A stretch of DNA of 39,109 nucleotides, from positions 1-39,109 of the forward strand of contig CAYXGT010000015.1 of the NCBI GenBank assembly GCA_964464635.1, read 5' to 3'. The stretch is from CAYLMG01 sp964464635. GTDB lineage: Bacteria > Planctomycetota > Phycisphaerae > Sedimentisphaerales > Anaerobacaceae. The notes under the pieces were generated by a model that saw nothing but the letters and a program-made list of their open reading frames with translations, searched no databases and was not told where the DNA came from. The position numbers and the translations under genes are program-made. This document shows, piece by piece, positions 24,250-32,801 of the stretch (the stretch's first letter is position 1; each line of letters starts with the position of its first letter).

Positions 24250-25433
24250 TTTTCTATTCCTTCGTATTCTTTCAGGGCGGCATCGGCAACCTTCTTTATG
24301 GTGACATTAAACTTTTCTGCAGCTCTTTTGCAGTCACCAAATTCCGGTTTTGCGTTTACGATTTTGCCGCCGAATGTCCCTGTCTTGATTCTGATTTTCC
24401 CGAACTTTGTCTGAACCGTTACGAAGCTGCGAAGAAGTTTGCTCCTCGCCAAAAGCTGTTTTCTTATGCCGAATGTAATCCCTTGTTCCATAATTAGTTG
24501 TGTAATTTTCATCTCGTCTTCGCTCCGGCATATCGCCGATAGTTTGACGGCAGGGCGGTTGTGTTTCATATAAATTGGTGTTGTGAAGACATCAAGCGCT
24601 CCAGCCTCCAGCAGTTTTTCGCTTACATAGCCGATTTGCTCCGCGGTAGCATCGTCGATATTTGTTTCGAGTAGATATACGGAATCCGTGTCAGCCATCG
24701 CAGATTTTTCTGCCCGGCCTATGATAAGGCGGAGTATATTCGCAAAATGTTTTGAATCTAAAGAGCCGGCGCCGCAGGCTACTTTTTCAATCTTCATAGA
24801 TGGCAGCAGACAAAATTCGTCAACTATTGTTGTGAGTATTGCCGCTGCTGTAGGCGTTAGCAGCTCGAAGTCAGCAGGGCCGGCGGTTACAGGGACGCCT
24901 TCCAGTAGCTCTGCCGTCGCCGGAGCAGGTACGGGCATCAGACCGTGAGCCGTTTTTACTGTCCCTGAGCCGACGCTCAAAGGTGAGCTGAAAAATTTCT
25001 CAATGCCTTTTTCTATGAAAAATTGATACCCGATAGAGGCACTTGCGATATCCACGATGGAATCTATCGCCCCCACTTCGTGAAAATGAATATCGTTTAT
25101 TTGTTTACCGTGAACTTTCGCTTCGGCGACAGCCAGCCTTTCGAAAATACGGATTGCTGTCTTTTTTGCAGGCAAATCTATTTTACTCTTACTGATGATG
25201 TCGGTTATCTGTTTAAGATTCCTGTGTGTCTTTTGTTCCGGTGATGCGGGGATAAATTGGACTGCACGGAAACCGCAGCGTTTAACCTTTTTTATTTTTA
25301 TATCGAGCTTTTTTAACTTAAGGGTTTTAAGCTGTTGCTTTAAGAAATCCGCGTCAAGGCCTGCATCGAGAAAAGCCGCTGAAATCATATCTCCGCCGGC
25401 ACCTGCAAAACAGTCGAAATAACCAATCTTCAT
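24246..25433 (-). CDS. larC: LarC: nickel insertion protein for the lactate racemase cofactor
   Basis: The protein has 395 residues in one unbroken frame, unlike Lactobacillus plantarum, where larC is split by a programmed frameshift. It starts MKIGYFDCFAGAGGDMISAA and has the family stretch IHFHEVGAIDSIVDI and, later, ETNIDDATAEQIGYVSEKLL. LarC is the CTP-dependent cyclometallase that inserts nickel into the pincer nucleotide. No larA, larB or larE is in the window. AAGGA precedes the ATG. A 20-bp tandem duplication and the end of an inverted-repeat element lie directly upstream. Confidence 0.93.
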   Translation of the reverse strand: MKIGYFDCFAGAGGDMISAAFLDAGLDADFLKQQLKTLKLKKLDIKIKKVKRCGFRAVQFIPASPEQKTHRNLKQITDIISKSKIDLPAKKTAIRIFERLAVAEAKVHGKQINDIHFHEVGAIDSIVDIASASIGYQFFIEKGIEKFFSSPLSVGSGTVKTAHGLMPVPAPATAELLEGVPVTAGPADFELLTPTAAAILTTIVDEFCLLPSMKIEKVACGAGSLDSKHFANILRLIIGRAEKSAMADTDSVYLLETNIDDATAEQIGYVSEKLLEAGALDVFTTPIYMKHNRPAVKLSAICRSEDEMKITQLIMEQGITFGIRKQLLARSKLLRSFVTVQTKFGKIRIKTGTFGGKIVNAKPEFGDCKRAAEKFNVTIKKVADAALKEYEGIEK

Positions 25434-25444
25434 AATTGAGTTCC

Positions 25445-25487
25445 TTAATAAATACGAGTTTGCTTTAATAAATACGAGTTTGCTTTA
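25445..25487. repeat. Tandem duplication of 20 bp at the larC upstream region
   Basis: The unit AATAAATACGAGTTTGCTTT occurs twice in a row (25447-25466 and 25467-25486). The second copy runs into the left end of the inverted-repeat element. On the larC strand the duplicated stretch ends just before the ribosome site. Confidence 0.85.
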
Positions 25488-25630
25488 CAGAAAACACTTA
25501 TAATGTCATTCCCGCGAAAGCCCTCGGCCTCGCCGAGAGGCGGGCGGGAATCCATCTTTTCAAATAACTGGATTCCGCATCAAGTACGGAATGACACTTT
25601 AAAAAGCTCTTTTCTATAAAGCAATTCGAG
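25475..25630. repeat. Hairpin-rich inverted-repeat (MITE/REP-like) element, copy 2
   Basis: The core is bounded by TGTCATTCC (25504-25512) and GGAATGACA (25588-25596), with inner GGAATCCA and TGGATTCC. An extra GC-rich hairpin (CCCTCGGCCTCGCCGAGAGG) sits inside the left arm. The ends are inverted repeats: GTTTGCTTTACAGAAAA on the left against AATTGCTTTATAGAAAA read inward from the right. Layout and ends match copy 1 near 905-1042. The rest of 25434-25823 shows only a TATAAT at 25663 without a good -35, and a short GGATT/AATCC hairpin. Confidence 0.75.
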
Positions 25631-25823
25631 CCTTAATTTTAGCAGAAAATTCCAGTTTGAGGTATAATAAAAAGTGACAATAAGTTGTGCTCAAATGTGC
25701 GAAAAAGAGGATTTTTTAATCCCCTTAAAGCGAGAGATATCAAAAATTTTTAATTTTTTTGTAAAATAACTGTTATATTCGTGTAGGCAGGCTCATCTTA
25801 AGTATTGGTAATAAGACACAGCT

Positions 25824-27815
25824 ATGGCTAATGGCAAAGACTATATTGAGCTGGTTAACAAAGCCCGCAACGGCGATAAGGATAGTCTAAGCCGCCTTTC
25901 CGGGCGGAGTGTAAATTATTTACGAACATATATTTACCGGCTAACACTGGATGAGAGCCTCACCGAGGATATCGTCCAGGACAGCATGCTGGAGCTCGTG
26001 CAGTCAATAGGCAAGCTGAAAAACGCGGAAAGTTTCTTCTCCTGGCTGCGCGTAATGGCTGTGAATAAAATGTACAGCAGGTTAAAGAAAGAAAAACGGC
26101 ATAAAGCTGTCAGCCTGTCTGCGGACGAAGACAAATATATTCAAATCGCCGACGATTATGAAGGGCGGGATAATATGTCAGTTTTAGAATCGAAGGAATG
26201 GAAGCAGATTATTCTCGAATCAATGCGTTTGTTAAAGCCGCGTCAGAGACAGGTTCTGGTGCTTCGCTGCTACGAGAGTATGGAGTATGCTCAAATTGCA
26301 GAAGAGATGGGCTGCAGCCGGTTTAACGCGCGTGTATTGTTTTACCGGGCCAAGAATGCTCTCAAAAACAAGCTGCGGCACAGGGGACTGCACAAGGGTA
26401 TGTTACTGTCGGCTCTGGTCTTATTCGGCAGCATAACAAGTCGCAGCGAGGCGGAAATCATAACTGTTACCGCGCCGACGGTCGAGGTCGGCGTTTCTGC
26501 ATCGGTTGTCGGCAGTATCCTTACCAAGCTCGGAATAAGCGTAACGGCAACTCTGACGGCATTGGTTCTCAGTCTGGTAACTTTGAGCACAACCGGGAAT
26601 TTCGACGATGTTTTCTCTTTTTTTGCAGGCAACGGAGCGGCCCTGCGAAGGTCGGATGTAAGAAGCTTTTATTATATGGAGCAGAACTGGGGTGCGACCG
26701 GCCAGTTCAATCGAAACCTTATGCGCGGACGAAGCCTCAGCAGGGGAGCCTATGAGCAATGGTTTTACTTTCCTGAAGGTGTTGACGGTCCTATGTTTAT
26801 GATGATGCAGCGATGGGACCCGCAGCGCAAGGGAAGATTATGCGGCTGGCTGCAGAACAGCGAGGGCAACTTTTATTATAGTTCCGGTACTAACACTATT
26901 TACATTAATAATTATAATTTACCGCTTCTGGGTCTGCAGACCAGGCGACTGCCGACCGACACTCAGCAGTTTACGGAATTTCTTGACGGCGTCGAAGGCA
27001 AAATCCCCGGCGTCAATTACTACAGGGATACGAAAACGGGACTGCTGACCGGAGTTCTGGATAATCGTTTCTACAACGTAGATGATTACGAGTATAATAT
27101 CGTATATAACACCCTTGAAAAAACTACTTTCGATTCGTTCAGATACCCCTGGCCGCAGGATGCTGCGGTAGTGGATCAACGTGACCAGATGCACAAAAGG
27201 CTCTGGGCATACTTTAATGTCACCGGAAGAGTTGATAACCTGGTTGTTGACGGAAAGGGCAGGATACCGTTTGTTTACGATGCACTTGTTGAGAATAAGC
27301 CCTGGCTTCGGCTGGATATAGCAGGCAGGTTGCAGATTATTGATTGTCCCTGGGGCGCATATACCATCGCGGACAACGGCGAGATTATGACTGTGTATCC
27401 TGCAGGCAGTTTCTTCGATGGGTTGTCCCGGCCCTGGATGGGTATGCACACGGCCGACCTTATCAGGAGAGATGCCGTCAGGAAACAAATCAGCTTCAGT
27501 CTGGAAAAGCTTGACTACAATCCAAACAAGTCCCAGCATGAACGAGCGGTGGTTACCCTGTTTTCCGACAAGGCGAAAAGCAGGCCTGTAATGAGATATT
27601 TTATCGATGTAACCACGGATGTTGTGGACAGAATTGAGTTTCTCAGTGACAATGGTGAAGTAAAGGGACGATTGGATTTCACATATTATCAGGATATCGG
27701 CCAAATCGAAGATGAGTTCGCAGAGCCTGAAAAGATAAGGCTGCCGAAACGAAAAAAGAGCACCGAACCGGGAATAGAATGGCTGATACGGTTGTCTGAG
27801 GGGACAATTGAATAA
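25824..27815 (+). CDS. ECF-type sigma factor fused to membrane segment(s) and a large C-terminal domain
   Basis: The protein has 663 residues. Region 2 lies at about 10-90 (LTEDIVQDSMLELVQSIG and FFSWLRVMAVNKM) and region 4 at about 130-185 (LKPRQRQVLVLRCYESMEYA, then the helix-turn-helix IAEEMGCSRFNARVLFYRAK). Hydrophobic segments follow at about 192-205 and 223-257. Residues 280-650 form a beta-rich, aromatic-rich domain ending DRIEFLSDNGEVKGRLDFTYY, which resembles LolA/RseB-like folds; that likeness is my inference. If the membrane segment is crossed once, the C-terminal domain is extracytoplasmic and may gate the sigma domain. The gene is coupled by TAATG to a prepilin gene. There is no clear ribosome site. 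Confidence 0.8.
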   Translation: MANGKDYIELVNKARNGDKDSLSRLSGRSVNYLRTYIYRLTLDESLTEDIVQDSMLELVQSIGKLKNAESFFSWLRVMAVNKMYSRLKKEKRHKAVSLSADEDKYIQIADDYEGRDNMSVLESKEWKQIILESMRLLKPRQRQVLVLRCYESMEYAQIAEEMGCSRFNARVLFYRAKNALKNKLRHRGLHKGMLLSALVLFGSITSRSEAEIITVTAPTVEVGVSASVVGSILTKLGISVTATLTALVLSLVTLSTTGNFDDVFSFFAGNGAALRRSDVRSFYYMEQNWGATGQFNRNLMRGRSLSRGAYEQWFYFPEGVDGPMFMMMQRWDPQRKGRLCGWLQNSEGNFYYSSGTNTIYINNYNLPLLGLQTRRLPTDTQQFTEFLDGVEGKIPGVNYYRDTKTGLLTGVLDNRFYNVDDYEYNIVYNTLEKTTFDSFRYPWPQDAAVVDQRDQMHKRLWAYFNVTGRVDNLVVDGKGRIPFVYDALVENKPWLRLDIAGRLQIIDCPWGAYTIADNGEIMTVYPAGSFFDGLSRPWMGMHTADLIRRDAVRKQISFSLEKLDYNPNKSQHERAVVTLFSDKAKSRPVMRYFIDVTTDVVDRIEFLSDNGEVKGRLDFTYYQDIGQIEDEFAEPEKIRLPKRKKSTEPGIEWLIRLSEGTIE

Positions 27816-28681
27816 TGAGTGATGTGATTGGCCAAAGCCGGTCTGATAAATTTAAATTCAGCAGGGGAAATTTTATACAAAACAGACTTCAATTCTCAGC
27901 ATATAGGGCCTTTAATTTGATTGAGCTGCTCGTTGTAATATCGATTATTTCACTTCTTATCAGTATAACAATTCCGGCATTAGGCCTGCTAAGAGTCAAA
28001 AGCCGCCAGCTTTCCTGCAGAAATAATTTGCGCCAGCTTGTTCTTGCAAATGACGGCTATGCACACGAGAACGACGGAAGCTTCGTCCCCGGCTCGTCGG
28101 ACATTTTCACCGATAACCTGCACAGATGGTTTGGAGCTCGCGAAAATATCAGTGAGCCCTTCGATGTGAGAAGAGCGCCTCTGGCAGAATATATAAACCT
28201 CGGCAAGCTGAAGTGTCCCGTCGCAGTCAACTATATGGAGCTCGACCCGATAGAGCCTGATTATGAAGCGGGCAGCGGCGGCTATGGATATAATCTGCTG
28301 TATATAGGTTCCAAAATCTGGCTCAGCGGATATGAGCCTCTTAGCTGTAAGGCGGCAGCAACAGATGCACAGGTTATGCACCCGGGACAGACGCTTATGT
28401 TCGCAGATACCGCGATGTCACGGGCCGGGCGCCTCGTTGAGTACTCATTCGCCGAGCCGAGATACTTTGTAACGCAAGGCCAAATAGCCACAACGTGGGA
28501 CCCGGAACCCTCCATACACTTCAGGCACGCCGACCATGCAAATGTCGCCTGGGCCGATGCTCATACAAGCTCCGAAAAAATGGGCAAATACGACCGTGTG
28601 AATAATGACGGGACGATACCGTCGGATATCGGCCTGGGCTGGTTCGAGCCGATGGACAACTCAATGTTCGATTTAAAATAA
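27815..28681 (+). CDS. Prepilin-type protein (N-terminal methylation motif, H-X9-DG-like)
   Basis: The protein has 288 residues. The cleavage and methylation motif is AFNLIELLVVISIISLLIS, with cleavage predicted between Ala32 and Phe33 and the conserved Glu at +5 (Glu37). The 32-residue leader is unusually long. The C-terminus has RHADHANVAWADAHTS, a variant of the H-X9-DG pattern with DA for DG, seen in large planctomycete pseudopilin families. These proteins are likely exported through a type II or type IV pilus-like machine, and pilB and pilT are in the same window. Its ATG overlaps the sigma-fusion stop. Confidence 0.9.
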   Translation: MSDVIGQSRSDKFKFSRGNFIQNRLQFSAYRAFNLIELLVVISIISLLISITIPALGLLRVKSRQLSCRNNLRQLVLANDGYAHENDGSFVPGSSDIFTDNLHRWFGARENISEPFDVRRAPLAEYINLGKLKCPVAVNYMELDPIEPDYEAGSGGYGYNLLYIGSKIWLSGYEPLSCKAAATDAQVMHPGQTLMFADTAMSRAGRLVEYSFAEPRYFVTQGQIATTWDPEPSIHFRHADHANVAWADAHTSSEKMGKYDRVNNDGTIPSDIGLGWFEPMDNSMFDLK

Positions 28682-28834
28682 GATTAATCTTGACCTGCAC
28701 AAACCCGAGAGGTTTCACACAGCTCCGCAGAGGAAAAGACTTCTTCTAAAAATAACTATTGATTCAGATATTCTTCCTTCCTTAAAAGTTCACCTTGAAT
28801 TTTATTTGTTTTTGTGGTAATACACTTTTTAACT

Positions 28835-30232
28835 ATGAAGCGTAAAATTAAAAAACTATTTGTTTGTGCATTGATACTGTGGCTGGCGGGGACTGCTCAG
28901 GCCGATTTGAAAAAAAGCATAGAGTCCATAATCGGTCGGCCGTCACAAAAGAAAACGCAATTCGCAATTAATATTATAAATGCCGACAGCGGCGAAACTA
29001 TCTACAGCTTAAACGCTGACAAGCCGATGACACCTGCTTCGAATATGAAAGTTATAACAACAGCGGCAGCATTAAGGTTTTTGGGTACCGACTTTGAATA
29101 TACAACCCAGGTTGGCCTGTGTGATAATAACATTGTCATAATTGGAAGTGGTGACCCGTTATTGGGTGACAGTAAGACTGACATTAAAAACGGTAGAAAA
29201 ATCGGCTGGATTCTCGATGACATCGCAGAAAAGGTAAAACAAACCGGTATAAAAGAATTTAACGATATTATTATCGACACAACAGTTTTTGACGACCAAC
29301 GCGTTCATCCGAGCTGGCCTGCGAATGATTTGAATAAATGGTGGGCGGCCGAGGTCTGCGGATTGAATTACAACGACAACTGCATAGCGATGACCGTCGA
29401 AAATAATAAGGGCAGGACCATTATAAGTATCGAGCCAAAAACAAGTTATGTCAATATTACCAATCAGGTAAAAATTATAAAAAAAGGCAGCGAAGGTGTT
29501 GGTGCTTACCGCCGGCCAGGCAAAGAAAACTATCTGATAGTAAAAGGTAAGTGCCGAAAGAAGCAGGGGCCTTTCGACGTGGCTATTGAAAGGCCGGCCG
29601 CCTTTTTCGGACATCTCCTCGCGGAAACTCTGCTGAAAGCAGGGATAGCTGCTAAAGGAAATTTGATTGAGAAGGCGGTCAGCCGCGATTGCAGCTTCAA
29701 AAAAATCGCCGAATATAAAACAAGCCTGCCGGACTGTCTTGCCCGGTGCAACAAGGACAGCATCGCTCTCGCAGCAGAAGCTCTCCTGAAGACAACAGCC
29801 GCCCAAAAGCAGGGCGGCAAAACCGGAAGCTGGTCTGCAGGTCAACATATTATTTCAGATTATCTCGTGTCACTTGGAATAAGCGAAGCGGAATTTAATA
29901 TAGATGATGCGAGTGGTCTTAGTAGAAAAAATAAATTAAGCCCGAACGCCGTAACGAAGGTTTTACGAGATATGTATAAAAGCGAAAACAGAAACGTATT
30001 CAAGCAGTCACTTGCAGTAGGAGGCAGGGACGGCACAATAGCCAAATATTTTAAGGAGGAAAAATACGAAGATAGAATTTTTGGTAAGACCGGTTACTTC
30101 ACCGGAGCACGCTCGTTTTCCGGTTATTGCTTTACAGACAGGGGAACTTTTATTTTTTCAATTCTCACAGAGGGGCGCAGCGCCAAAACGCGTGACGCAA
30201 TAAACGATATTGTAAAGGCAATCTTCGATTAA
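28835..30232 (+). CDS. dacB: D-alanyl-D-alanine carboxypeptidase/endopeptidase (PBP4 family)
   Basis: The protein has 465 residues from the ATG at 28835; an upstream GTG would add seven residues before the signal peptide and is less likely. The signal peptide ends about TAQA. The serine motif is SNMK (Ser69, Lys72), the second motif is in DASGLSRKN, and KTG is in FGKTGYFTGARSFSGY. It cleaves the terminal D-Ala or cross-links in peptidoglycan. No ribosome site is visible. Its stop codon overlaps the stop of the convergent glycosyltransferase gene through the palindrome TTAA. Confidence 0.9.
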   Translation: MKRKIKKLFVCALILWLAGTAQADLKKSIESIIGRPSQKKTQFAINIINADSGETIYSLNADKPMTPASNMKVITTAAALRFLGTDFEYTTQVGLCDNNIVIIGSGDPLLGDSKTDIKNGRKIGWILDDIAEKVKQTGIKEFNDIIIDTTVFDDQRVHPSWPANDLNKWWAAEVCGLNYNDNCIAMTVENNKGRTIISIEPKTSYVNITNQVKIIKKGSEGVGAYRRPGKENYLIVKGKCRKKQGPFDVAIERPAAFFGHLLAETLLKAGIAAKGNLIEKAVSRDCSFKKIAEYKTSLPDCLARCNKDSIALAAEALLKTTAAQKQGGKTGSWSAGQHIISDYLVSLGISEAEFNIDDASGLSRKNKLSPNAVTKVLRDMYKSENRNVFKQSLAVGGRDGTIAKYFKEEKYEDRIFGKTGYFTGARSFSGYCFTDRGTFIFSILTEGRSAKTRDAINDIVKAIFD

Positions 30233-31797
30233 ATCAGGCCGGCGTCGCGGAACGGCTGTTTATGCAAAAGTATCATTCCGTTACCAAGGTATTGTTTATT
30301 CCAGCCGCTCCCAGCAGCTTTCTCGAGTGACTCCTCCAGCAATTTGAAATATTCTGATTCCGTTCCTGTCAGAATCGCTGATGGCGGTATTCTTTCAATC
30401 AGCTTTTTTAGCTGTTTAGCCCCGACGGTATTGGTAACTTGAAATTCGTCCTCACTCATAAGGCCGGCGACCCGGTAAACAAAGGGGCCTGCAGAAAACT
30501 GCGGGTAAATTTCGCATCCGCCTTCGAGGGCGTATAGAGGCCCGAGAGTTAGAACCGGCTTTGACGTGTCGATTTTTTGTGCTATCTGTTCCGAGATTTT
30601 ATGTACCCGAAGGGCGGTCCAGTTTTCGGCTTTGAAAAGTTTCGGTATTCTTGTAAAAATAAAAGGATTTTCGATGACTCCTGTCAATGCACAAACAATA
30701 ATTAATATACAGGCGAGCTTAAAAGGGATTCTGGCTGACTGCCGCAGGTATCGCAGCCCAAAAGCAAGCGATAATATTAAAAATGGTACAGGTATCGCAA
30801 AATACTGTGTCCAGATAGTCAGAGGGATATAGGCAATAAAAAGAAACAAAACAGCGAGCACTATAGCGAGAGCTGAATCAGTAATGTCAAAGTTTGGGAT
30901 TTTTTTCCTGTAGTACAGGCAGGCGGAATATAAATAGACGGCGATTATAATCAGCAAAATGTATTCAGACCTCAAAATGGAGCTGACTGTTAAATCGAGC
31001 TTACCAAAGACAATCCCTGTCTCGTGAAGTAATTTGCCGTTCAGCAGCGGTATGCGATAGATATTTATGAAAAACGCCTTCGGCGATTGTGCTATTATCC
31101 ACAACGGCCAGATAAGAACAATCACGGTTGCATAAATAAACGGCAGGGCGGTGCGAAATTTCTGTTTTAAGCTGCCCGCACCTTTTATCAGTAAAAAGAT
31201 AAAAAAGAAGGGCCAGATAAGAACGGTTGTTATCCGCATACAGGCTGCAAGCGTCAAAAATGTGCCGATAAGAAAGATGCGCAAAAAACATTTTTTGTCT
31301 TTGAAATCAAGTGTAATAAATAGCCAGAAGGAAATCACGACAGCAAGTGTCATTGCATCATGGTTCCAGGCCAGGCCCGCTGCATAATCTACACAAAAAT
31401 TGAACAGGTACAAAACTGCAGATGCAAAGCCGAGTAGCAATGCAATAGCACTCTGCTGGCTGAAGATTCGGCGATAAATGGCAATTAGAAAAAAGATTAT
31501 CAGAAAATCGCATATCACTGAAACAATCCTGGCGGTAAGAAGAAAATGCGATGTGTTTGTTATCTTATATACTGCAGCCAGAAGCAGCGGATGATAGGGC
31601 AGTTGAGCAATATAGGAAAAATCTTTATAGATTGTTTTACCCTGCGACATCAGAACACCGGCTGTGCAGTACATATGCTCATCCCGGGAAAGGGGCTTCA
31701 GCATACTATTGGAAAAAGCACAAAGCAAAAAAAACAGCAGGGCTGATAGTATAATGATATATGTTATTTTACCCTGCATATTTATTTTTCTTACCAT
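30229..31797 (-). CDS. GT-C type membrane glycosyltransferase-like protein (mannosyltransferase superfamily)
   Basis: The protein has 522 residues with about ten membrane segments. After the first segment an acidic pair in LSRDEHMYCTAGVLMSQG sits where GT-C enzymes (PMT/ArnT type) place their catalytic Asp-Glu. The lumenal-type C-terminal stretch (about 385-520) is soluble and has no recognised domain. Such enzymes transfer sugars from polyprenyl-phosphate donors to lipid or protein. The start overlaps the upstream DUF21/CBS gene by 7 nt; an ATG six codons later is possible. Acceptor and donor are unknown. Confidence 0.7.
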   Translation of the reverse strand: MVRKINMQGKITYIIILSALLFFLLCAFSNSMLKPLSRDEHMYCTAGVLMSQGKTIYKDFSYIAQLPYHPLLLAAVYKITNTSHFLLTARIVSVICDFLIIFFLIAIYRRIFSQQSAIALLLGFASAVLYLFNFCVDYAAGLAWNHDAMTLAVVISFWLFITLDFKDKKCFLRIFLIGTFLTLAACMRITTVLIWPFFFIFLLIKGAGSLKQKFRTALPFIYATVIVLIWPLWIIAQSPKAFFINIYRIPLLNGKLLHETGIVFGKLDLTVSSILRSEYILLIIIAVYLYSACLYYRKKIPNFDITDSALAIVLAVLFLFIAYIPLTIWTQYFAIPVPFLILSLAFGLRYLRQSARIPFKLACILIIVCALTGVIENPFIFTRIPKLFKAENWTALRVHKISEQIAQKIDTSKPVLTLGPLYALEGGCEIYPQFSAGPFVYRVAGLMSEDEFQVTNTVGAKQLKKLIERIPPSAILTGTESEYFKLLEESLEKAAGSGWNKQYLGNGMILLHKQPFRDAGLI

Positions 31798-32801
31798 TCG
31801 GTCAGCTCACCTAATATTTCTTCTGCAAGGTCCTTCATTGTTGCTATACCGAGCGGCCTCGCAGTTTTTGCGTTTTTTTGTTTTGTTACAAGGACAATCT
31901 TCTGATTTTTATTTCTCATAATATTTATCGCATCTGTCACTATTGTCTCTGCCCCCAGGGTCTCGATTGGCCTGACAAAGGCTTTTAGGTCGGAAAAGCT
32001 CTTCTCTGAAAGAAGGCTTTCGTAGATATTTATATAGCCGATGATGTTTTCTCTTGACCGGCTGTAAACGAGCAAACGGGTAAACTGGTAACTTCTTAAC
32101 TTGTTCAAGAGAAATGATTTATCAGAGTTGACATCAACTGCCTCGACGCGGTTAAGAGCGGTCATTACCGAGCTGATAGTGAGATGGCCGATATGAGCCA
32201 TTCGATTTATAATTCCGGTTTGAACGGGGCTCAAAAGGCCCTCTCTTTTTGTATCCCGGATAATTGCTGTTATATAGGGAGAACGGATAGCACTTATATT
32301 GCTTTGGGCAGGCGTAACTGCACTACCAAAGCTCCTGATAAAGCGTGAGATTAGCTTCAGGGCGGGGACAATACCCAGAACAGTGAAAACTTTTTTGAAT
32401 AGATACAATATAAACGAGGTATAGGGCATCAGCGAATCGGCCCTGTAAAAGAAAAGATTTTTGGGAATCAGCTCTGCGAAAACAAACAATATCGGGGCGG
32501 CGACGACCGTGGCAAAAAGTTCGGCTGTATGCGCAGTGCGGATGCTGCTTAACATAAGATAGGTTATGATGCTTGTCGCAATATAATGTGACAGGTTGGT
32601 ACACAGCAGTGTTGAGATAAGAAGACCGGGACCGTCCTGCATAATTTTGCCGAGCACGATGAATGAGAATTTTTTCTTCTCAACGCCCAGCCGAAGACGC
32701 AACAGGTTCATTTGATACATACCCGTTTCGGAACCGGCGAAAAGACCGGCAAAAAACACGGATAAGGCAATTACAAAAATTAATAGCACGTTAATTATCA
32801 T
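31791..32801 (-). CDS. DUF21/CBS (HlyC/CorC-type) membrane protein, second of a pair
   Basis: The protein has 336 residues from the ATG at 32801; a TTG five codons upstream is also possible. The DUF21 (CNNM) membrane domain (about 1-185) has FFAGLFAGSETGMYQMN and FAELIPKNLFF. It is followed by a degenerate CBS pair (about 200-330). The C-terminal CorC_HlyC domain found in its neighbour is missing. The family is linked to magnesium or cobalt efflux and divalent-cation sensing. It overlaps the preceding paralogue by 11 nt, which fits two subunits made together. Confidence 0.83.
   Translation of the reverse strand: MIINVLLIFVIALSVFFAGLFAGSETGMYQMNLLRLRLGVEKKKFSFIVLGKIMQDGPGLLISTLLCTNLSHYIATSIITYLMLSSIRTAHTAELFATVVAAPILFVFAELIPKNLFFYRADSLMPYTSFILYLFKKVFTVLGIVPALKLISRFIRSFGSAVTPAQSNISAIRSPYITAIIRDTKREGLLSPVQTGIINRMAHIGHLTISSVMTALNRVEAVDVNSDKSFLLNKLRSYQFTRLLVYSRSRENIIGYINIYESLLSEKSFSDLKAFVRPIETLGAETIVTDAINIMRNKNQKIVLVTKQKNAKTARPLGIATMKDLAEEILGELTEW

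Noticed and set aside
26919..27704. 261-residue minus-strand frame inside the sigma-fusion gene
   Set aside because: It has no recognisable family and lies fully within a coding frame with clear sigma regions.
28795..28830. Possible promoter TTGAAT-N17-TAATAC before dacB
   Set aside because: The -10 matches the consensus poorly and the region is AT-rich.
29159..29848. 229-residue minus-strand frame inside dacB
   Set aside because: It is a shadow of dacB, whose three catalytic motifs are in frame on the plus strand.
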